Positions 32,085 to 40,987 of a stretch of DNA of 49,741 nt are shown piece after piece; positions within the stretch are counted from its first letter, which is position 1; each line of letters opens with the position of its first letter. The DNA comes from Bacteroidales bacterium UBA3290 (GTDB lineage Bacteria > Bacteroidota > Bacteroidia > Bacteroidales > UBA932). Made by a program: the position numbers and the translations under genes. Where the stretch lies: the NCBI GenBank assembly GCA_002361615.1, contig DETK01000005.1, forward strand, positions 11,762-61,502. Reading direction: 5' to 3'. Under the pieces are notes generated by a model, which was given only the letters and a program-made list of their open reading frames with translations, was not told where the DNA came from and made no database searches.

Positions 32085-35000
32085 ATGTGCAACCAAAAAC
32101 TATCAAATCTTAAGAGATTTGTGCTTGCGTCAATCGCGTTGCTGTCGATGGCAGCCGCAGCGTTTGCGCAGAATGTGGCCATCTCCGGCAAGGTGGTCGA
32201 CAGCAACAACGAGCCGGTCATCGGCGCGTATGTTGTGGTTGAAGGCACGACGATCGGTACTTCAACCGATATCAACGGTGCGTACAAGATCAACGCACCG
32301 GCGAATGGTACCCTGACCTTCACCTGCATCGGCTATAAGACCCAGTCGGTAGCCATTTCCGGACGTTCGGTCATCGACATCATCCTGGCCGACGATGCCG
32401 AGATGCTGCAGGAGACCGTCGTGACGGCCCTCGGTATCAAGAAGGAGAAGAAATCCCTGGGTTATGCCGTCGAGGACCTCAGCGCTTCCGAACTGATGAA
32501 GAACAAGACCGCCAACCCGATCTCCTCCCTCTCCGGCAAGATCGCGGGTGTCAACATCACCCAATCTTCCGGTGCTGCCGGTTCCGGCGCCCAGATCATC
32601 CTGCGTGGCGGTACCTCCGCTTCCGAAGGCAAAGACAACCAGCCTCTGTTTGTCGTGGACGGTATCATCTACGATAACTCCTCCGCTCCGGTCGGTAACT
32701 CCGGCTTCGACGGAACCTACCGCTCCGCTACGACCTCCTCGAACCGTGTGATGGATATCAACCCCGAGGATATCGAGAGCATGTCCGTGCTGAAGGGCCC
32801 TGCCGCTTCCGCACTGTACGGTTCCCGCGCTGCGAACGGCGTGGTCCTGATCACCACCAAGAAAGGTAAGGAAGGTGCCGTGGAAGTCAATGTGAACTCC
32901 AAACTCACGACTGCCTGGGCTAAGGCTCTTCCCGCTTTCCAGAACGAGTACAAGCAAGGTTATCTTGAAGACCAGTACGAGAAGGGCGTCTACAAGCAGA
33001 CCGTCCAGAACGACTACAGCTACAACTCCTGGGGTGAGAAGGGCAAGGTCTTCTACGACAACATCAACGAATTCTTCAAGACCGGCATCACCCTCGACGA
33101 GAGCGTCAACGTGTCGGGCGGTACGAAGAACAGCAACTTCTTCCTCTCCGGTTCCTATTTCAACCAGGGCGGTATCGTCCCCAAGACCGGATATGAGAAA
33201 TACACCATCCGCTTCAACGGCGAGCAGAAGATCGGTATCTTCACCTTCGGCGCCAACGTGGCGTATTCGCAGGCCCACACCGACCGCACCCTGACCGGTA
33301 ATGCACTCTACGGTTCCGGTGGTTCCGGCGCCCTGCATTCCGTATTTACCTGGGCTCCTTCCGACAAGATGTCGCACTATCTGAACGAGGACGGAACCCG
33401 TTACCGTCAGTTCGCCGACCGTCAGGATCCCTGGGATGACAAGGAGAACCCGTACTGGATCATCAACAACTTCCAGATGTACGACAACACCGACCGTGTC
33501 ACCGGCAACGTGAACGTCCGTGCCGACATCGCCAAGTGGTGGAACATCACCTACCGCGTCGGTCTTGACTCCTACACGCAGATCAACTCCAACCGCATCG
33601 CGGCCAACTCCGCCATCAAACAGGTCTGGCAGCGCGGTATGATGTCCGACAACACGGCCCGTTACAATTACCTGAACAACACCCTCCTCTCCAATATGGA
33701 CTACAAGATCGGTGACTTCGACCTGGGCCTGCTGCTCGGTGCCTCCACCGATCAGTACAAGACCGACCGCGTCTATATGATGGCCTGGAACTTCTCCGTT
33801 CCGGAGTTCTTCTCCTACGCCAACGCGACCAATGATAACAAGCAGTTCTCGCACGGCGGCAGCCTCAAACGCCTGATCGGTTTGTTCGGCGAGTTCCGCG
33901 CTTCGTGGAAGAATACGGTGTTCCTGACGGTTACCGGCCGTAACGACTGGACTTCCACTCTGCCGCTCGACGCCCGTTCGTACTTTTATCCGTCCGTGAG
34001 CGGATCGGTGGTCTTCACCCAGCCGCTCCAGGATGCCGGCATCATCAGCGATGACATCCTCTCCTTCGGTAAGATCCGCGCCTCCTGGGCGAAAGTAGGT
34101 AAGGATACCGGTGCTTACGAAACCGCTACTTCCCTCTGGCCTGTCGGTACCTATCTCGGCGGCCTGATCGGTCTGGGCAACAGCTGGGAGCGTGGCAACC
34201 CGTACCTGAAACCGGAGATGACCCGTTCCACCGAGCTCGGTGTCGAACTGAGCTTCTTCAAGAACCGCCTGCATATCGACTATGCCTACTATACCAACGA
34301 CTCGTTCAACCAGATCCTGAGCCCGCGCGGACCGCAGTCCACGGGTTACATCTTCTGCTCGATCAACGCCGGTAACGTGTATAACAAAGGTATGGAGCTG
34401 TCCATCAGCGGTACCCCGATCGAGACCCGGAACTTTGTCTGGGACGTCGCCCTCAACGTGGCGGGCAACCGCGGTACCCTGGACGGCCTGCCGGCAGGCA
34501 CGGATGTGATGTATGTCACGGATGTCCAGTACGGCCCGGCCAAGGCTGCTTCCTACAACGGCGGCAACTTCATGGCCATCGCAGGTTACAAGTGGAATTA
34601 CGTGGAGCCGATCGAAGGCACCAACGCCAATTCCCAGTTCTATGGCAAGACGATCCTCGACGGCAACGGCATGCCGACCTATGCGGCCAACACCTACTAT
34701 GCAGTCGGTAACCGCGAGGCCAAGTTCGCCGGCGGTTTCAACAACACCTTCACCTGGAAGAACCTCAGCCTGAACATGCTGTGGGAATTCCGCGTAGGCG
34801 GTGACGTGTTCAACGGCACGCAGTATGCCATGGACATCGCCGGTACGAGCCAGTTCTCGGCGGACAAGCGCAACGAGACCCTGACCGTGGAAGGTGTGGT
34901 CCAGACCGGCTCCCACAAGGAGACCGTCACCATCGACGGCAAGCAGCAGGAAATCACCGTTCCTGATTATCAAACCTCCACCAACTCCTGGAACGCCGGA

Positions 35001-35357
35001 AGCACCTATGTGTTCAACGGTGTCGAGATGAGCGGTTACAACATCATCAAGAACTACTACACGGGTTACTACACCCAGGAAGCCACGAACTACATCACCA
35101 GCGTCAACCTCCTCCGTCTCCGTACGCTCTCCCTGAGCTACGAATTCCCCAAGAAATGGATGGAGAAGACCGGTTTCCTGAAACGCGCCTCCGTCTCCAT
35201 CGCCGGCAACAACCTGCTTCTGTTCACCAACTACAACGGTGATCCCGAGGTGGCCGTGGCCGGTGCCGGTGTCGGTGGTTCTTCCTCCGTCGGTTTCGCC
35301 TACTGCGATGTTCCGGCTACTTCCGGTATGACCTTCGGACTCAACCTGACCTTCTAA
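32085..35357 (+). CDS. SusC/RagA family TonB-dependent outer-membrane transporter
   Basis: Second SusC-type importer, 1090 residues. The signal peptide ends near AAAFAQ (residue 28). It is followed by a regulatory-like domain (ISGKVVDSNNEPVIGAYVVV), a plug region (PISSLSGKIAGVNITQSSGA, QPLFVVDGIIYDN, SVLKGPAASALYGSRAANGV) and a barrel ending TSGMTFGLNLTF. The linker ETVVTALGIKKEKKSLGYAV is the alternative form to the VVVGFGTQKKANLTGAVASI type of the divergent gene, so the two belong to different SusC subgroups despite their similar N-termini. It pairs with the susD 29 bases downstream. Confidence 0.94.
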   Translation: MCNQKLSNLKRFVLASIALLSMAAAAFAQNVAISGKVVDSNNEPVIGAYVVVEGTTIGTSTDINGAYKINAPANGTLTFTCIGYKTQSVAISGRSVIDIILADDAEMLQETVVTALGIKKEKKSLGYAVEDLSASELMKNKTANPISSLSGKIAGVNITQSSGAAGSGAQIILRGGTSASEGKDNQPLFVVDGIIYDNSSAPVGNSGFDGTYRSATTSSNRVMDINPEDIESMSVLKGPAASALYGSRAANGVVLITTKKGKEGAVEVNVNSKLTTAWAKALPAFQNEYKQGYLEDQYEKGVYKQTVQNDYSYNSWGEKGKVFYDNINEFFKTGITLDESVNVSGGTKNSNFFLSGSYFNQGGIVPKTGYEKYTIRFNGEQKIGIFTFGANVAYSQAHTDRTLTGNALYGSGGSGALHSVFTWAPSDKMSHYLNEDGTRYRQFADRQDPWDDKENPYWIINNFQMYDNTDRVTGNVNVRADIAKWWNITYRVGLDSYTQINSNRIAANSAIKQVWQRGMMSDNTARYNYLNNTLLSNMDYKIGDFDLGLLLGASTDQYKTDRVYMMAWNFSVPEFFSYANATNDNKQFSHGGSLKRLIGLFGEFRASWKNTVFLTVTGRNDWTSTLPLDARSYFYPSVSGSVVFTQPLQDAGIISDDILSFGKIRASWAKVGKDTGAYETATSLWPVGTYLGGLIGLGNSWERGNPYLKPEMTRSTELGVELSFFKNRLHIDYAYYTNDSFNQILSPRGPQSTGYIFCSINAGNVYNKGMELSISGTPIETRNFVWDVALNVAGNRGTLDGLPAGTDVMYVTDVQYGPAKAASYNGGNFMAIAGYKWNYVEPIEGTNANSQFYGKTILDGNGMPTYAANTYYAVGNREAKFAGGFNNTFTWKNLSLNMLWEFRVGGDVFNGTQYAMDIAGTSQFSADKRNETLTVEGVVQTGSHKETVTIDGKQQEITVPDYQTSTNSWNAGSTYVFNGVEMSGYNIIKNYYTGYYTQEATNYITSVNLLRLRTLSLSYEFPKKWMEKTGFLKRASVSIAGNNLLLFTNYNGDPEVAVAGAGVGGSSSVGFAYCDVPATSGMTFGLNLTF

Positions 35358-35386
35358 AGTGAATGAACGATTAATCTACGAAGAAT

Positions 35387-37240
35387 ATGAAATACATGAA
35401 ATCCATATTGATGGCGTTCGTCTGCATCCTGGCCCTTGCTTCCTGCAACGAATGGCTTGATGTGAACGTCGATCCCGAGAATCCTTCCTCGGAGAGCGCC
35501 CTCTTCCAGAATCGTCTCGCACACATTGAGTTCTATACGAACAGCGCCACCCAGTTCGCGGCCTGGCGTTCCAGTATGTCAATGGGTGACTGGACTCGCT
35601 ACAACGGCGGCGGCAACTACTGGTACATGTCGTACTGGCGTCCGGTGACCGGTGCCGTCACGACCGCCTACCAGTGGTGGTTCGTCGGTGCTGCCTGCAA
35701 CATCGAGGATATGTTCAAGAAGGCCGAGGCTGCCGAGGCCTGGCACTACTGCGGCGTGGCCAAGATCATCCGCGCCTACGGCTTCATGCTGATGACCGAC
35801 CTTCACGGCGAAATGCCGTATACCGACGCCATCGGTGAAAGCGCCTATCCGAAATATGACAACGGCAAGACCATCTATCTCGGTGTCCTGCAGGAACTCG
35901 ACGAAGGTCTTGAATACCTTTCCCGCAGCCAGTCTCCTTCCGTTCCCGCACTCGCCCTCGGCGACTACTGGGGCGGCGGCGACGTCCAGAAATGGATCAA
36001 GTTCGGCAACCTGCTGAAGGCCCGCTACTGCGCCAAACTGAACAAGAAGCAGACCGGCAGCTACCTCGAAGGCAAATATGACACCGCCACGATCCTGGCA
36101 GCCCTCAACAACGGCCCCCAGAGCATCGCCGACGATATGTGGATCAACCACACCGACGACAACAGCACGACGCATGACGTCCTTGGCTGGGATGAGCCGG
36201 TGGACTACTCCCCGATCTACTCCGTCTGCGGTATGAACGCCGGCTACATGGTGACCGAGACCCTCGTGAAGAACCTCACGAACTTCGGCGGCTATGGCGT
36301 GGAAGACCCGCGTGCCGACAAGATAATCCCCTGGGCATACGACTCCCGCAACAAGGACAATGCTCCGGCTGACATCAAATGGGTCGGCAACTGGCGTCGT
36401 TCCCGCGGCGTGGATATGACCACGGACGACTGCCCGATCTTCTCCGGCGGTCCGCTGCGCGCCAACTGGAGCGCGGCCAACGGCTGGTATGTCAATACCG
36501 ACAACCCCGCCCGCGCCGACGATATCTATTATGTGGAATGCACCTCCGAGTCGAAAGGCTATGCTGCTGCTCCGGATCTCTTCTACCGCCGTGCCGGCAA
36601 GACCTCCGGCAACGAGAGCCGTGAATCCGGTTCGTTCTACAGCCGCGTTTCCTCGCCGACCTATCTGGGTACCTATGCCGAGGCTTGCTTCATCAAGGCT
36701 GAGATCCTGTTCAACCAGGGTGACAAGGCCGGTGCCTTCACCGCCTACAGGAACGGTATCAAGGCTTCGATGGACCGCATGAACGTCTCGCTCAACGCCT
36801 GGGTCAACGGTGATCCGGGTCTGGCCGAATGTCCTTCCTTCACCCCGATGACCGACGCTCAGATCAACGATTACCTGAACAACGGTATCGGTACGGCCGC
36901 CGACCTCACCCTCGGTAAGATTTTGACGCAGAAGCGTATCGCCCTGCATTTCTCGGTCGAGATCTGGAACGACATGCGCCGCTACGACTTCGACGAGAAC
37001 CTCTTCCTCAACTGGAAGCAGCCGATTTATCACGACTATGACCAATTCGCCCTCCAAGAGATTCCGAATGGCAAGCAGTTCCGCCGTTGGCAGCAGTGCT
37101 CGCACGAGTACAACTACAACAAGGTCAACCTGCAGGCGATCGGCAATGAGGTCCCGGGTGCTGACATGACGCTGGATATGTGGAATACCGCCCTCGACGT
37201 CTGGACGATCAACGTCTGGTGGGACTCCACGCAGCAGTAA
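35387..37240 (+). CDS. SusD/RagB family nutrient-binding lipoprotein (SusD-like 2 type)
   Basis: Surface lipoprotein partner of the SusC at 32085. The 617-residue protein has lipobox LASC (Cys20), then CNEWLDVNVDPENPSSESAL, the motif of the second SusD-like subgroup, which differs from the RNSL... type at 26230. Later parts include AKIIRAYGFMLMTDLHGEMP with the YTDA motif, DVQKWIKFGNLLKARYCAKL, TYAEACFIKAEILFNQGDKA and ILTQKRIALHFSVEIWNDMR. Ligand is unknown. It ends two bases before the stop of the integrase remnant on the other strand. Confidence 0.92.
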   Translation: MKYMKSILMAFVCILALASCNEWLDVNVDPENPSSESALFQNRLAHIEFYTNSATQFAAWRSSMSMGDWTRYNGGGNYWYMSYWRPVTGAVTTAYQWWFVGAACNIEDMFKKAEAAEAWHYCGVAKIIRAYGFMLMTDLHGEMPYTDAIGESAYPKYDNGKTIYLGVLQELDEGLEYLSRSQSPSVPALALGDYWGGGDVQKWIKFGNLLKARYCAKLNKKQTGSYLEGKYDTATILAALNNGPQSIADDMWINHTDDNSTTHDVLGWDEPVDYSPIYSVCGMNAGYMVTETLVKNLTNFGGYGVEDPRADKIIPWAYDSRNKDNAPADIKWVGNWRRSRGVDMTTDDCPIFSGGPLRANWSAANGWYVNTDNPARADDIYYVECTSESKGYAAAPDLFYRRAGKTSGNESRESGSFYSRVSSPTYLGTYAEACFIKAEILFNQGDKAGAFTAYRNGIKASMDRMNVSLNAWVNGDPGLAECPSFTPMTDAQINDYLNNGIGTAADLTLGKILTQKRIALHFSVEIWNDMRRYDFDENLFLNWKQPIYHDYDQFALQEIPNGKQFRRWQQCSHEYNYNKVNLQAIGNEVPGADMTLDMWNTALDVWTINVWWDSTQQ

Positions 37241-37242
37241 TC

Positions 37243-37383
37243 TCAGGAAGGAAGTTTTAAATCCTTGATCCTTTCAGCCAGGACGTGCATGTCCTGGCTG
37301 ATTTTTTTATTGGTGATCTTGGCATAGATCTGCGTGGTGCGGATGCTGGTGTGGCCCAGGATGCTGCTCAGGGTTCGTCCGGG
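37243..37383 (-). pseudogene. C-terminal remnant of a tyrosine recombinase (integrase)
   Basis: The minus strand encodes PGRTLSSILGHTSIRTTQIYAKITNKKISQDMHVLAERIKDLKLPS and a TGA stop. LGHTSIRTTQIYAKI is the catalytic end of Bacteroidota tyrosine recombinases, holding the conserved histidine and the nucleophilic tyrosine. An in-frame TAA closes the frame at 37384-37386 and no upstream catalytic domain is present, so only about 46 residues survive. The break coincides with the first base of the susD remnant. It implies a mobile element once stood here. Confidence 0.82.
37275..37308 (+). terminator. Terminator after the plus-strand susC-susD unit
   Basis: CAGCCAGGAC (37275-37284), loop GTGCAT, GTCCTGGCTG (37291-37300), then ATTTTTTT. 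It is 34 bases after the susD stop. The same bases encode part of the integrase remnant (SQDMHVLAER) on the other strand, so the SusCD unit seems to use a recombinase gene end as its terminator. Confidence 0.8.
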
Positions 37384-37385
37384 TT

Positions 37386-37436
37386 AACGCACAGGAGATG
37401 GAAGGCTTCCTCATCCCGCAGAACCCGGGCTGGTAG
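37386..37436 (+). pseudogene. Fragment of a susD 3' end with internal deletion
   Basis: The plus strand reads ...AQEMEGFLIPQNPGW and TAG. The intact minus-strand susD has QEMEGFLIPQN, then 36 residues (IADRD...NITQN), then PGW. Both joints carry CAGAAC, so a 108-base deletion between short direct repeats explains the difference. Outside it, 36 of the first 37 bases match. The fragment has no start and is not expected to be expressed. Confidence 0.8.
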
Positions 37437-37508
37437 GATCCCGGATTCCCGGTCAAACCGGGAATGACGCAATGATGAAAGAGCCGCTCGTTGGAGCGGC
37501 TCTTTTAT
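37386..37508. repeat. Right arm of the inverted duplication flanking the SusCD island
   Basis: Contains the susD fragment, the ATTCCCGGT-CAA-ACCGGGAAT palindrome (37445-37465) and a GAGCCGCTC-GTTG-GAGCGGCTC hairpin (37481-37502) followed by TTTTATTT. It is the reverse of 26157-26388 apart from the deletion. It ends at the DUF456 stop (37509), whose transcription the hairpin may terminate. Confidence 0.85.
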
Positions 37509-37982
37509 TTACAGGAATTTGATGATATAGAAGAGCATCACGCCTGAAGCGGTCAGCTTCAGGCCGGTGCTCAGCAGGAAGCCGAGGAAGGAGCCGAAGG
37601 CGGGTTTGACCGAATCGACGACGTCGCGTCCGCTCACAAAGACTTCCGCGAGCAGCGCGCCCAGAAAACTGCCGACGATCATACCCCACGGGGGGAAGAA
37701 CAGCAGACCCACGATCAGTCCCACGAAACTGCCGCGGCCTGCGGCCTTGGATCCGCCTGTCTTGGTGGTAATCCAGGAAGGGGCCAGATAATCGACAATC
37801 GTCACCACGACGGCGACCACCAGCCAGGCGATAAGCAGGCCGCTGGTCATGCCTTCAGGATGGGTCAGGAACACCAGCAGCATGCCGACCCACGACAACG
37901 GCGGCCCGGGGAGTACGGGAAGTACGCATCCCACCAGGCCGGCGATGCCAAGGATGACAGCGATAATTTTAAGAATAATCAT
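37509..37982 (-). CDS. DUF456 family membrane protein
   Basis: A 157-residue inner-membrane protein of unknown function. It has several hydrophobic helices separated by glycine-rich turns: MIILKIIAVILGIAGLVGCV, the family motif VLPVLPGPPLSWVGML, then SWITTKTGGSKAAGRGSFVG, FPPWGMIVGSFLGALLAEVF and a final helix. The family pattern is two glycine-zipper-like halves. It lies downstream of the C1 peptidase gene, separated by a 96-base spacer with a hairpin, so it may be a separate unit. Confidence 0.85.
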   Translation of the reverse strand: MIILKIIAVILGIAGLVGCVLPVLPGPPLSWVGMLLVFLTHPEGMTSGLLIAWLVVAVVVTIVDYLAPSWITTKTGGSKAAGRGSFVGLIVGLLFFPPWGMIVGSFLGALLAEVFVSGRDVVDSVKPAFGSFLGFLLSTGLKLTASGVMLFYIIKFL

Positions 37983-38063
37983 TTAAGTGTCTAAATGCGC
38001 CATCAGGCACTAGCGGAGGCCGTTGTGGGAGCCTGTGCAACAGCAGGCCGAAGCGGCGGGGTT

Positions 38064-38078
38064 CGGGGCAGCGCCCCG
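38064..38078 (-). terminator. Possible weak terminator after the C1 peptidase gene
   Basis: CGGGGC-AGC-GCCCCG hairpin directly after the peptidase stop (38079) on the minus strand. There is no T-run, so an intrinsic terminator is uncertain. The rest of the 96-base gap to DUF456 shows nothing recognisable. Confidence 0.3.
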
Positions 38079-39461
38079 TCAAAACATATAATCCCAGGCG
38101 GGGAGCTGGACAGGCTTGGTCTTGAGCGCGTTGAGCGCCTTGTCGCTGAGATACTTCCGAGGGATGACGATACGGAACAGGTATTCGTTGAACCATTCGT
38201 CGGTGAAGGTCACATAGCCATGGTTGCCGCTGGCGGGGCCCCAGCTGTTCTCGAGTTCCCATTTCACGGGAACGTCGTTCTCATCGGTATCGCAGCCGAT
38301 CAGCAGCATGGCGTGCGAGGAACCGCTCTGGCGGGTGAGGATACGGGCCTTCTTGTCCATATCGAGCGTGATGCCGAAGAGCGAGGCGTAATCGTAGTAA
38401 TCCACGTCCATGATGCCTTTCGCCCGGTCGCTCTGCTTGCCGACGTCGCAGGAGATGTAGAGCGGGTTGTTGTCCTTGATCGAGGCAAGGGCCGCCGGTT
38501 TGATCTCCTCGTTCGGCAGGTTCAGGTAGCACCAGTTGACGCCTTCATATGTATTGCGGTACGACGCGATGTCGTAGACCTTGTAGTATTCGCGGGTCGG
38601 GTCGTTCATGATCATGATGAACGTGTCGGGATTGTAGTCTTTCGGAACGATGCTCTTGTAGAACTCCAGCGGGGTGGTCTTGAGCGTCTTGACATTACCC
38701 TTGGCATCCCGGTAGCGCCAGGTGAACTCCGTCGGCGGCTCGCCGAGGCAGAGCGCCAGCACGCGGTAGACCTCTTTGAGGATTTCTATCTTCTTGGCTT
38801 CGAGCGCTTTCTTTTTGGCGCCGGATGCGGCCATCTCGCGCAGATGCCAGCCACCGGTACGCAGCAGCTCGTTCAACACGCCGCGCATCTGGGCCGTGTT
38901 GTTGGAGTGCTCGGTCTCCGGCATGACCTCCTGCGGCACCACGCCGTATTTCTCGGCGATGTCCCAGAAGAGGTTCCATACGCCGCCATCTGCGACGGGC
39001 GCCTTGAAGTAGAACTCCACGTCCCGGTCGGTGATGTCGCGGTCGGTCGTAGCGATGACGTTCTCCAGGAAGAGGTTCGCCTTCTCGAACTGGTCCCAGA
39101 AGAAGGAATAGTTGTGCGAGAAGTCGAAATTGTTCAGTTCGAATTTCTTCATGACGGTCGGGCGCAGCACGTTCATCGAGGTGAACATCCAGCAGCGTCC
39201 GGAACTCAGCTGGTTCGTGATGCCCTTGACATCGCAGCGATACTTGAAGAAGTGGTCGATCTTGCCGGCCTTTTCGTGGTTGTAGGTGAAGGCCTTGATG
39301 TCGCGGTCGGTCGTCAGGGCGTTCTGGATGGCTTTGGTGGAGGCGTCCTTGACGAAGCTGCCCTGGATCTCCTTGAGTTCGGCCTGGCCGATGCTCTGCG
39401 CACCCGCTGCAATCCAGAGCAGCAGGGCGGCAAGGGTGAAGAGGCTCTTTTTCATATTCAT
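38079..39461 (-). CDS. C1 family aminopeptidase (bleomycin hydrolase-like)
   Basis: Papain-fold cysteine peptidase of the bleomycin hydrolase/PepC group, which trims peptides from their ends. The 460-residue protein has a signal peptide (MNMKKSLFTLAALLLWIAAGAQ), so unlike classical PepC it acts outside the cytoplasm. The catalytic set is visible: QLSSGRCWMFTSMN (Cys near residue 90), GSSHAMLLIG (His near 383) and ELENSWGPASGNHG (Asn near 407). The start at 39461 follows the M24 stop (39463) by one base, so the two peptidase genes form one unit. Confidence 0.92.
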   Translation of the reverse strand: MNMKKSLFTLAALLLWIAAGAQSIGQAELKEIQGSFVKDASTKAIQNALTTDRDIKAFTYNHEKAGKIDHFFKYRCDVKGITNQLSSGRCWMFTSMNVLRPTVMKKFELNNFDFSHNYSFFWDQFEKANLFLENVIATTDRDITDRDVEFYFKAPVADGGVWNLFWDIAEKYGVVPQEVMPETEHSNNTAQMRGVLNELLRTGGWHLREMAASGAKKKALEAKKIEILKEVYRVLALCLGEPPTEFTWRYRDAKGNVKTLKTTPLEFYKSIVPKDYNPDTFIMIMNDPTREYYKVYDIASYRNTYEGVNWCYLNLPNEEIKPAALASIKDNNPLYISCDVGKQSDRAKGIMDVDYYDYASLFGITLDMDKKARILTRQSGSSHAMLLIGCDTDENDVPVKWELENSWGPASGNHGYVTFTDEWFNEYLFRIVIPRKYLSDKALNALKTKPVQLPAWDYMF

Positions 39462-39462
39462 A

Positions 39463-40857
39463 TCAGTCAGTATACATGGTATTTTCAATTTCTTCCACCG
39501 TGATGGGGATGCGCTTCACGCCGAGGATGCGGGCGCCCTGCGCCGTGATCAGCAGGTCGTCTTCGAGGCGGATGCCGCCGAAGTCGTAGTAGCTCTCCAG
39601 TTTGTCGAAGTTCACGAACTGTGCGTTGTGGCCTTCGCTCTTCCATTTCTCGATCAGAGCGGGGATGAAGTAGATACCCGGTTCATCGGTAATCACGTGG
39701 CCGGGAACGAGCTTGCGCGCCATGCGCAGCGAGCCCAGGCCAAGCTGTTTGGCGCGGGTCTGGTCGGGATCGTATCCCACGTAGTTCTCGCCCAAGTCTT
39801 CCATATCGTGCACGTCGAGGCCCATGTTGTGGCCCAGACCGTGCGGCATGAAGAGGCCCTGCACGCCCGCGGCCACCATCTCGTCGACGTCGCCCCGCAC
39901 CAGGCCCAGGTTCTTGAGGCCCTGCACGATGATCTTCGAGGCGCCCAGGTGCACTTCGCGGTAGGTCACGCCGGGGAAGGAGGCTTCGCGCGCGTAGTCA
40001 TTCGCGGCCAGGACGATATTGTAGATGTCTTTCTGCTTCTGGGTGAACTTTCCGCCCGTGGGCAGGGTACGCGTGTTGTCGGAGCAGTAGTGCGAGGCGA
40101 TCTCAACGCCCGCATCGATCACGCAGAGACGGCCCTCCGTGAGCACGGCGTCGTGGCAGTGGTTGTGGAGCGTTTCGCCATGCTGCGAGAGGATGGTGGG
40201 GAACGAGGTCATCACGCCGCCGCTGTGGCAGACGCCTTCCATCACGCCCACGATCTCCTGCTCCACCATGCCGAGCCGCATCATCTTCATCGCGGTCACG
40301 TGCATCGTGTAGCCCAGGTTGCAGGCCTCGTCGATCTCAACGATCTCGCACGGCTCCTTCACCAGACGAAGCGCCACCACGGCTTTGATGAGCGCCACGC
40401 TGGCTGCTTCCTTCAAGCCGTCGAGCGGGATGCCGAGCATCCGGTGCAACAGCATCTTGTTGTGGTTGCGGTAGGGCGGCAGGAAGTGGATGGTGCGGCC
40501 CTTGGCTTTCGCTTCTTTCAGGCAATCAGCCAGTTTGGCAAGCGGCGCCGTTTCGCGGACGCCGACTTCTGCCGCCTGGTCGGCAACGAGGGGCTGCGGG
40601 CCCATCCAGATGATGTCGTCGATGTCCACGTCGTTGCCGAAAATCACTTCCCGGCCCGTATCGGCATCGATGACGGCGGCCAGGTCGGGCTTGTCGAGCC
40701 CGAAGAAGTACAGGAACGAGCTGTCCTGACGGAACTGGTACTGGTTATCGGGATAGTTGCAGCTGGCTTCGCTGTTGCCCAGCAGGAGGATCACGCCTTC
40801 CTTCACGCTTTCCAGAAGCCGTTTCCTGCGCGAGATATAGATTTCTTTTTCGAACAT
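39463..40857 (-). CDS. Xaa-Pro aminopeptidase (M24B family)
   Basis: Dinuclear-metal peptidase that removes an N-terminal residue preceding proline. The 464-residue protein has the N-terminal creatinase-like domain (ILLLGNSEASCNYPDNQYQF, YFFGLDKPDLAAVID) and a C-terminal pita-bread domain with all metal ligands: CVIDAGVEIASHYCSDNTRT, FMPHGLGHNMGLDVHD, VITDEPGIYFIP and GGIRLEDDLLIT. No signal peptide is seen, so it is probably cytoplasmic. The start at 40857 (MFEKEIYISRRKRL) was chosen over a longer frame that has no family match. It is followed by the C1 peptidase gene. Confidence 0.93.
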   Translation of the reverse strand: MFEKEIYISRRKRLLESVKEGVILLLGNSEASCNYPDNQYQFRQDSSFLYFFGLDKPDLAAVIDADTGREVIFGNDVDIDDIIWMGPQPLVADQAAEVGVRETAPLAKLADCLKEAKAKGRTIHFLPPYRNHNKMLLHRMLGIPLDGLKEAASVALIKAVVALRLVKEPCEIVEIDEACNLGYTMHVTAMKMMRLGMVEQEIVGVMEGVCHSGGVMTSFPTILSQHGETLHNHCHDAVLTEGRLCVIDAGVEIASHYCSDNTRTLPTGGKFTQKQKDIYNIVLAANDYAREASFPGVTYREVHLGASKIIVQGLKNLGLVRGDVDEMVAAGVQGLFMPHGLGHNMGLDVHDMEDLGENYVGYDPDQTRAKQLGLGSLRMARKLVPGHVITDEPGIYFIPALIEKWKSEGHNAQFVNFDKLESYYDFGGIRLEDDLLITAQGARILGVKRIPITVEEIENTMYTD

Positions 40858-40959
40858 ATCGATGGTATTTGGGTTTGCAATCGGTAAAAATACACAAATC
40901 CCGCGAGAAAACAAAGCGGCTCCCTATTTTTGGGGAGTATATCGTTACGGCAAAACTCC

Positions 40960-40967
40960 TATATTTG
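40960..40967 (+). promoter_or_regulatory. -7 box for the nagB-PIG-L gene
   Basis: TATATTTG fits TAnnTTTG and lies 20 bases before the ATG at 40988. The nearest TTTG (40929-40932) is 27 bases upstream, too far for a standard -33 box. Confidence 0.55.
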
Positions 40968-40987
40968 CACAGATAAAATACAAGGAT

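Noticed and set aside
32262..34973. Open frame of about 900 codons antisense to the right susC
   Set aside because: Same composition artefact; the plus strand carries a complete SusC protein.
37360..37390. GGTTCG-containing stretch considered as a tRNA T-arm or attachment site
   Set aside because: No cloverleaf can be formed and the bases are explained by the integrase coding sequence; no tRNA gene was recognised anywhere in the window.
37285..37467. 60-codon plus-strand frame after the right susD
   Set aside because: Runs across the terminator, the antisense of the integrase tail and the susD fragment in a wrong frame; a chance frame over remnants.
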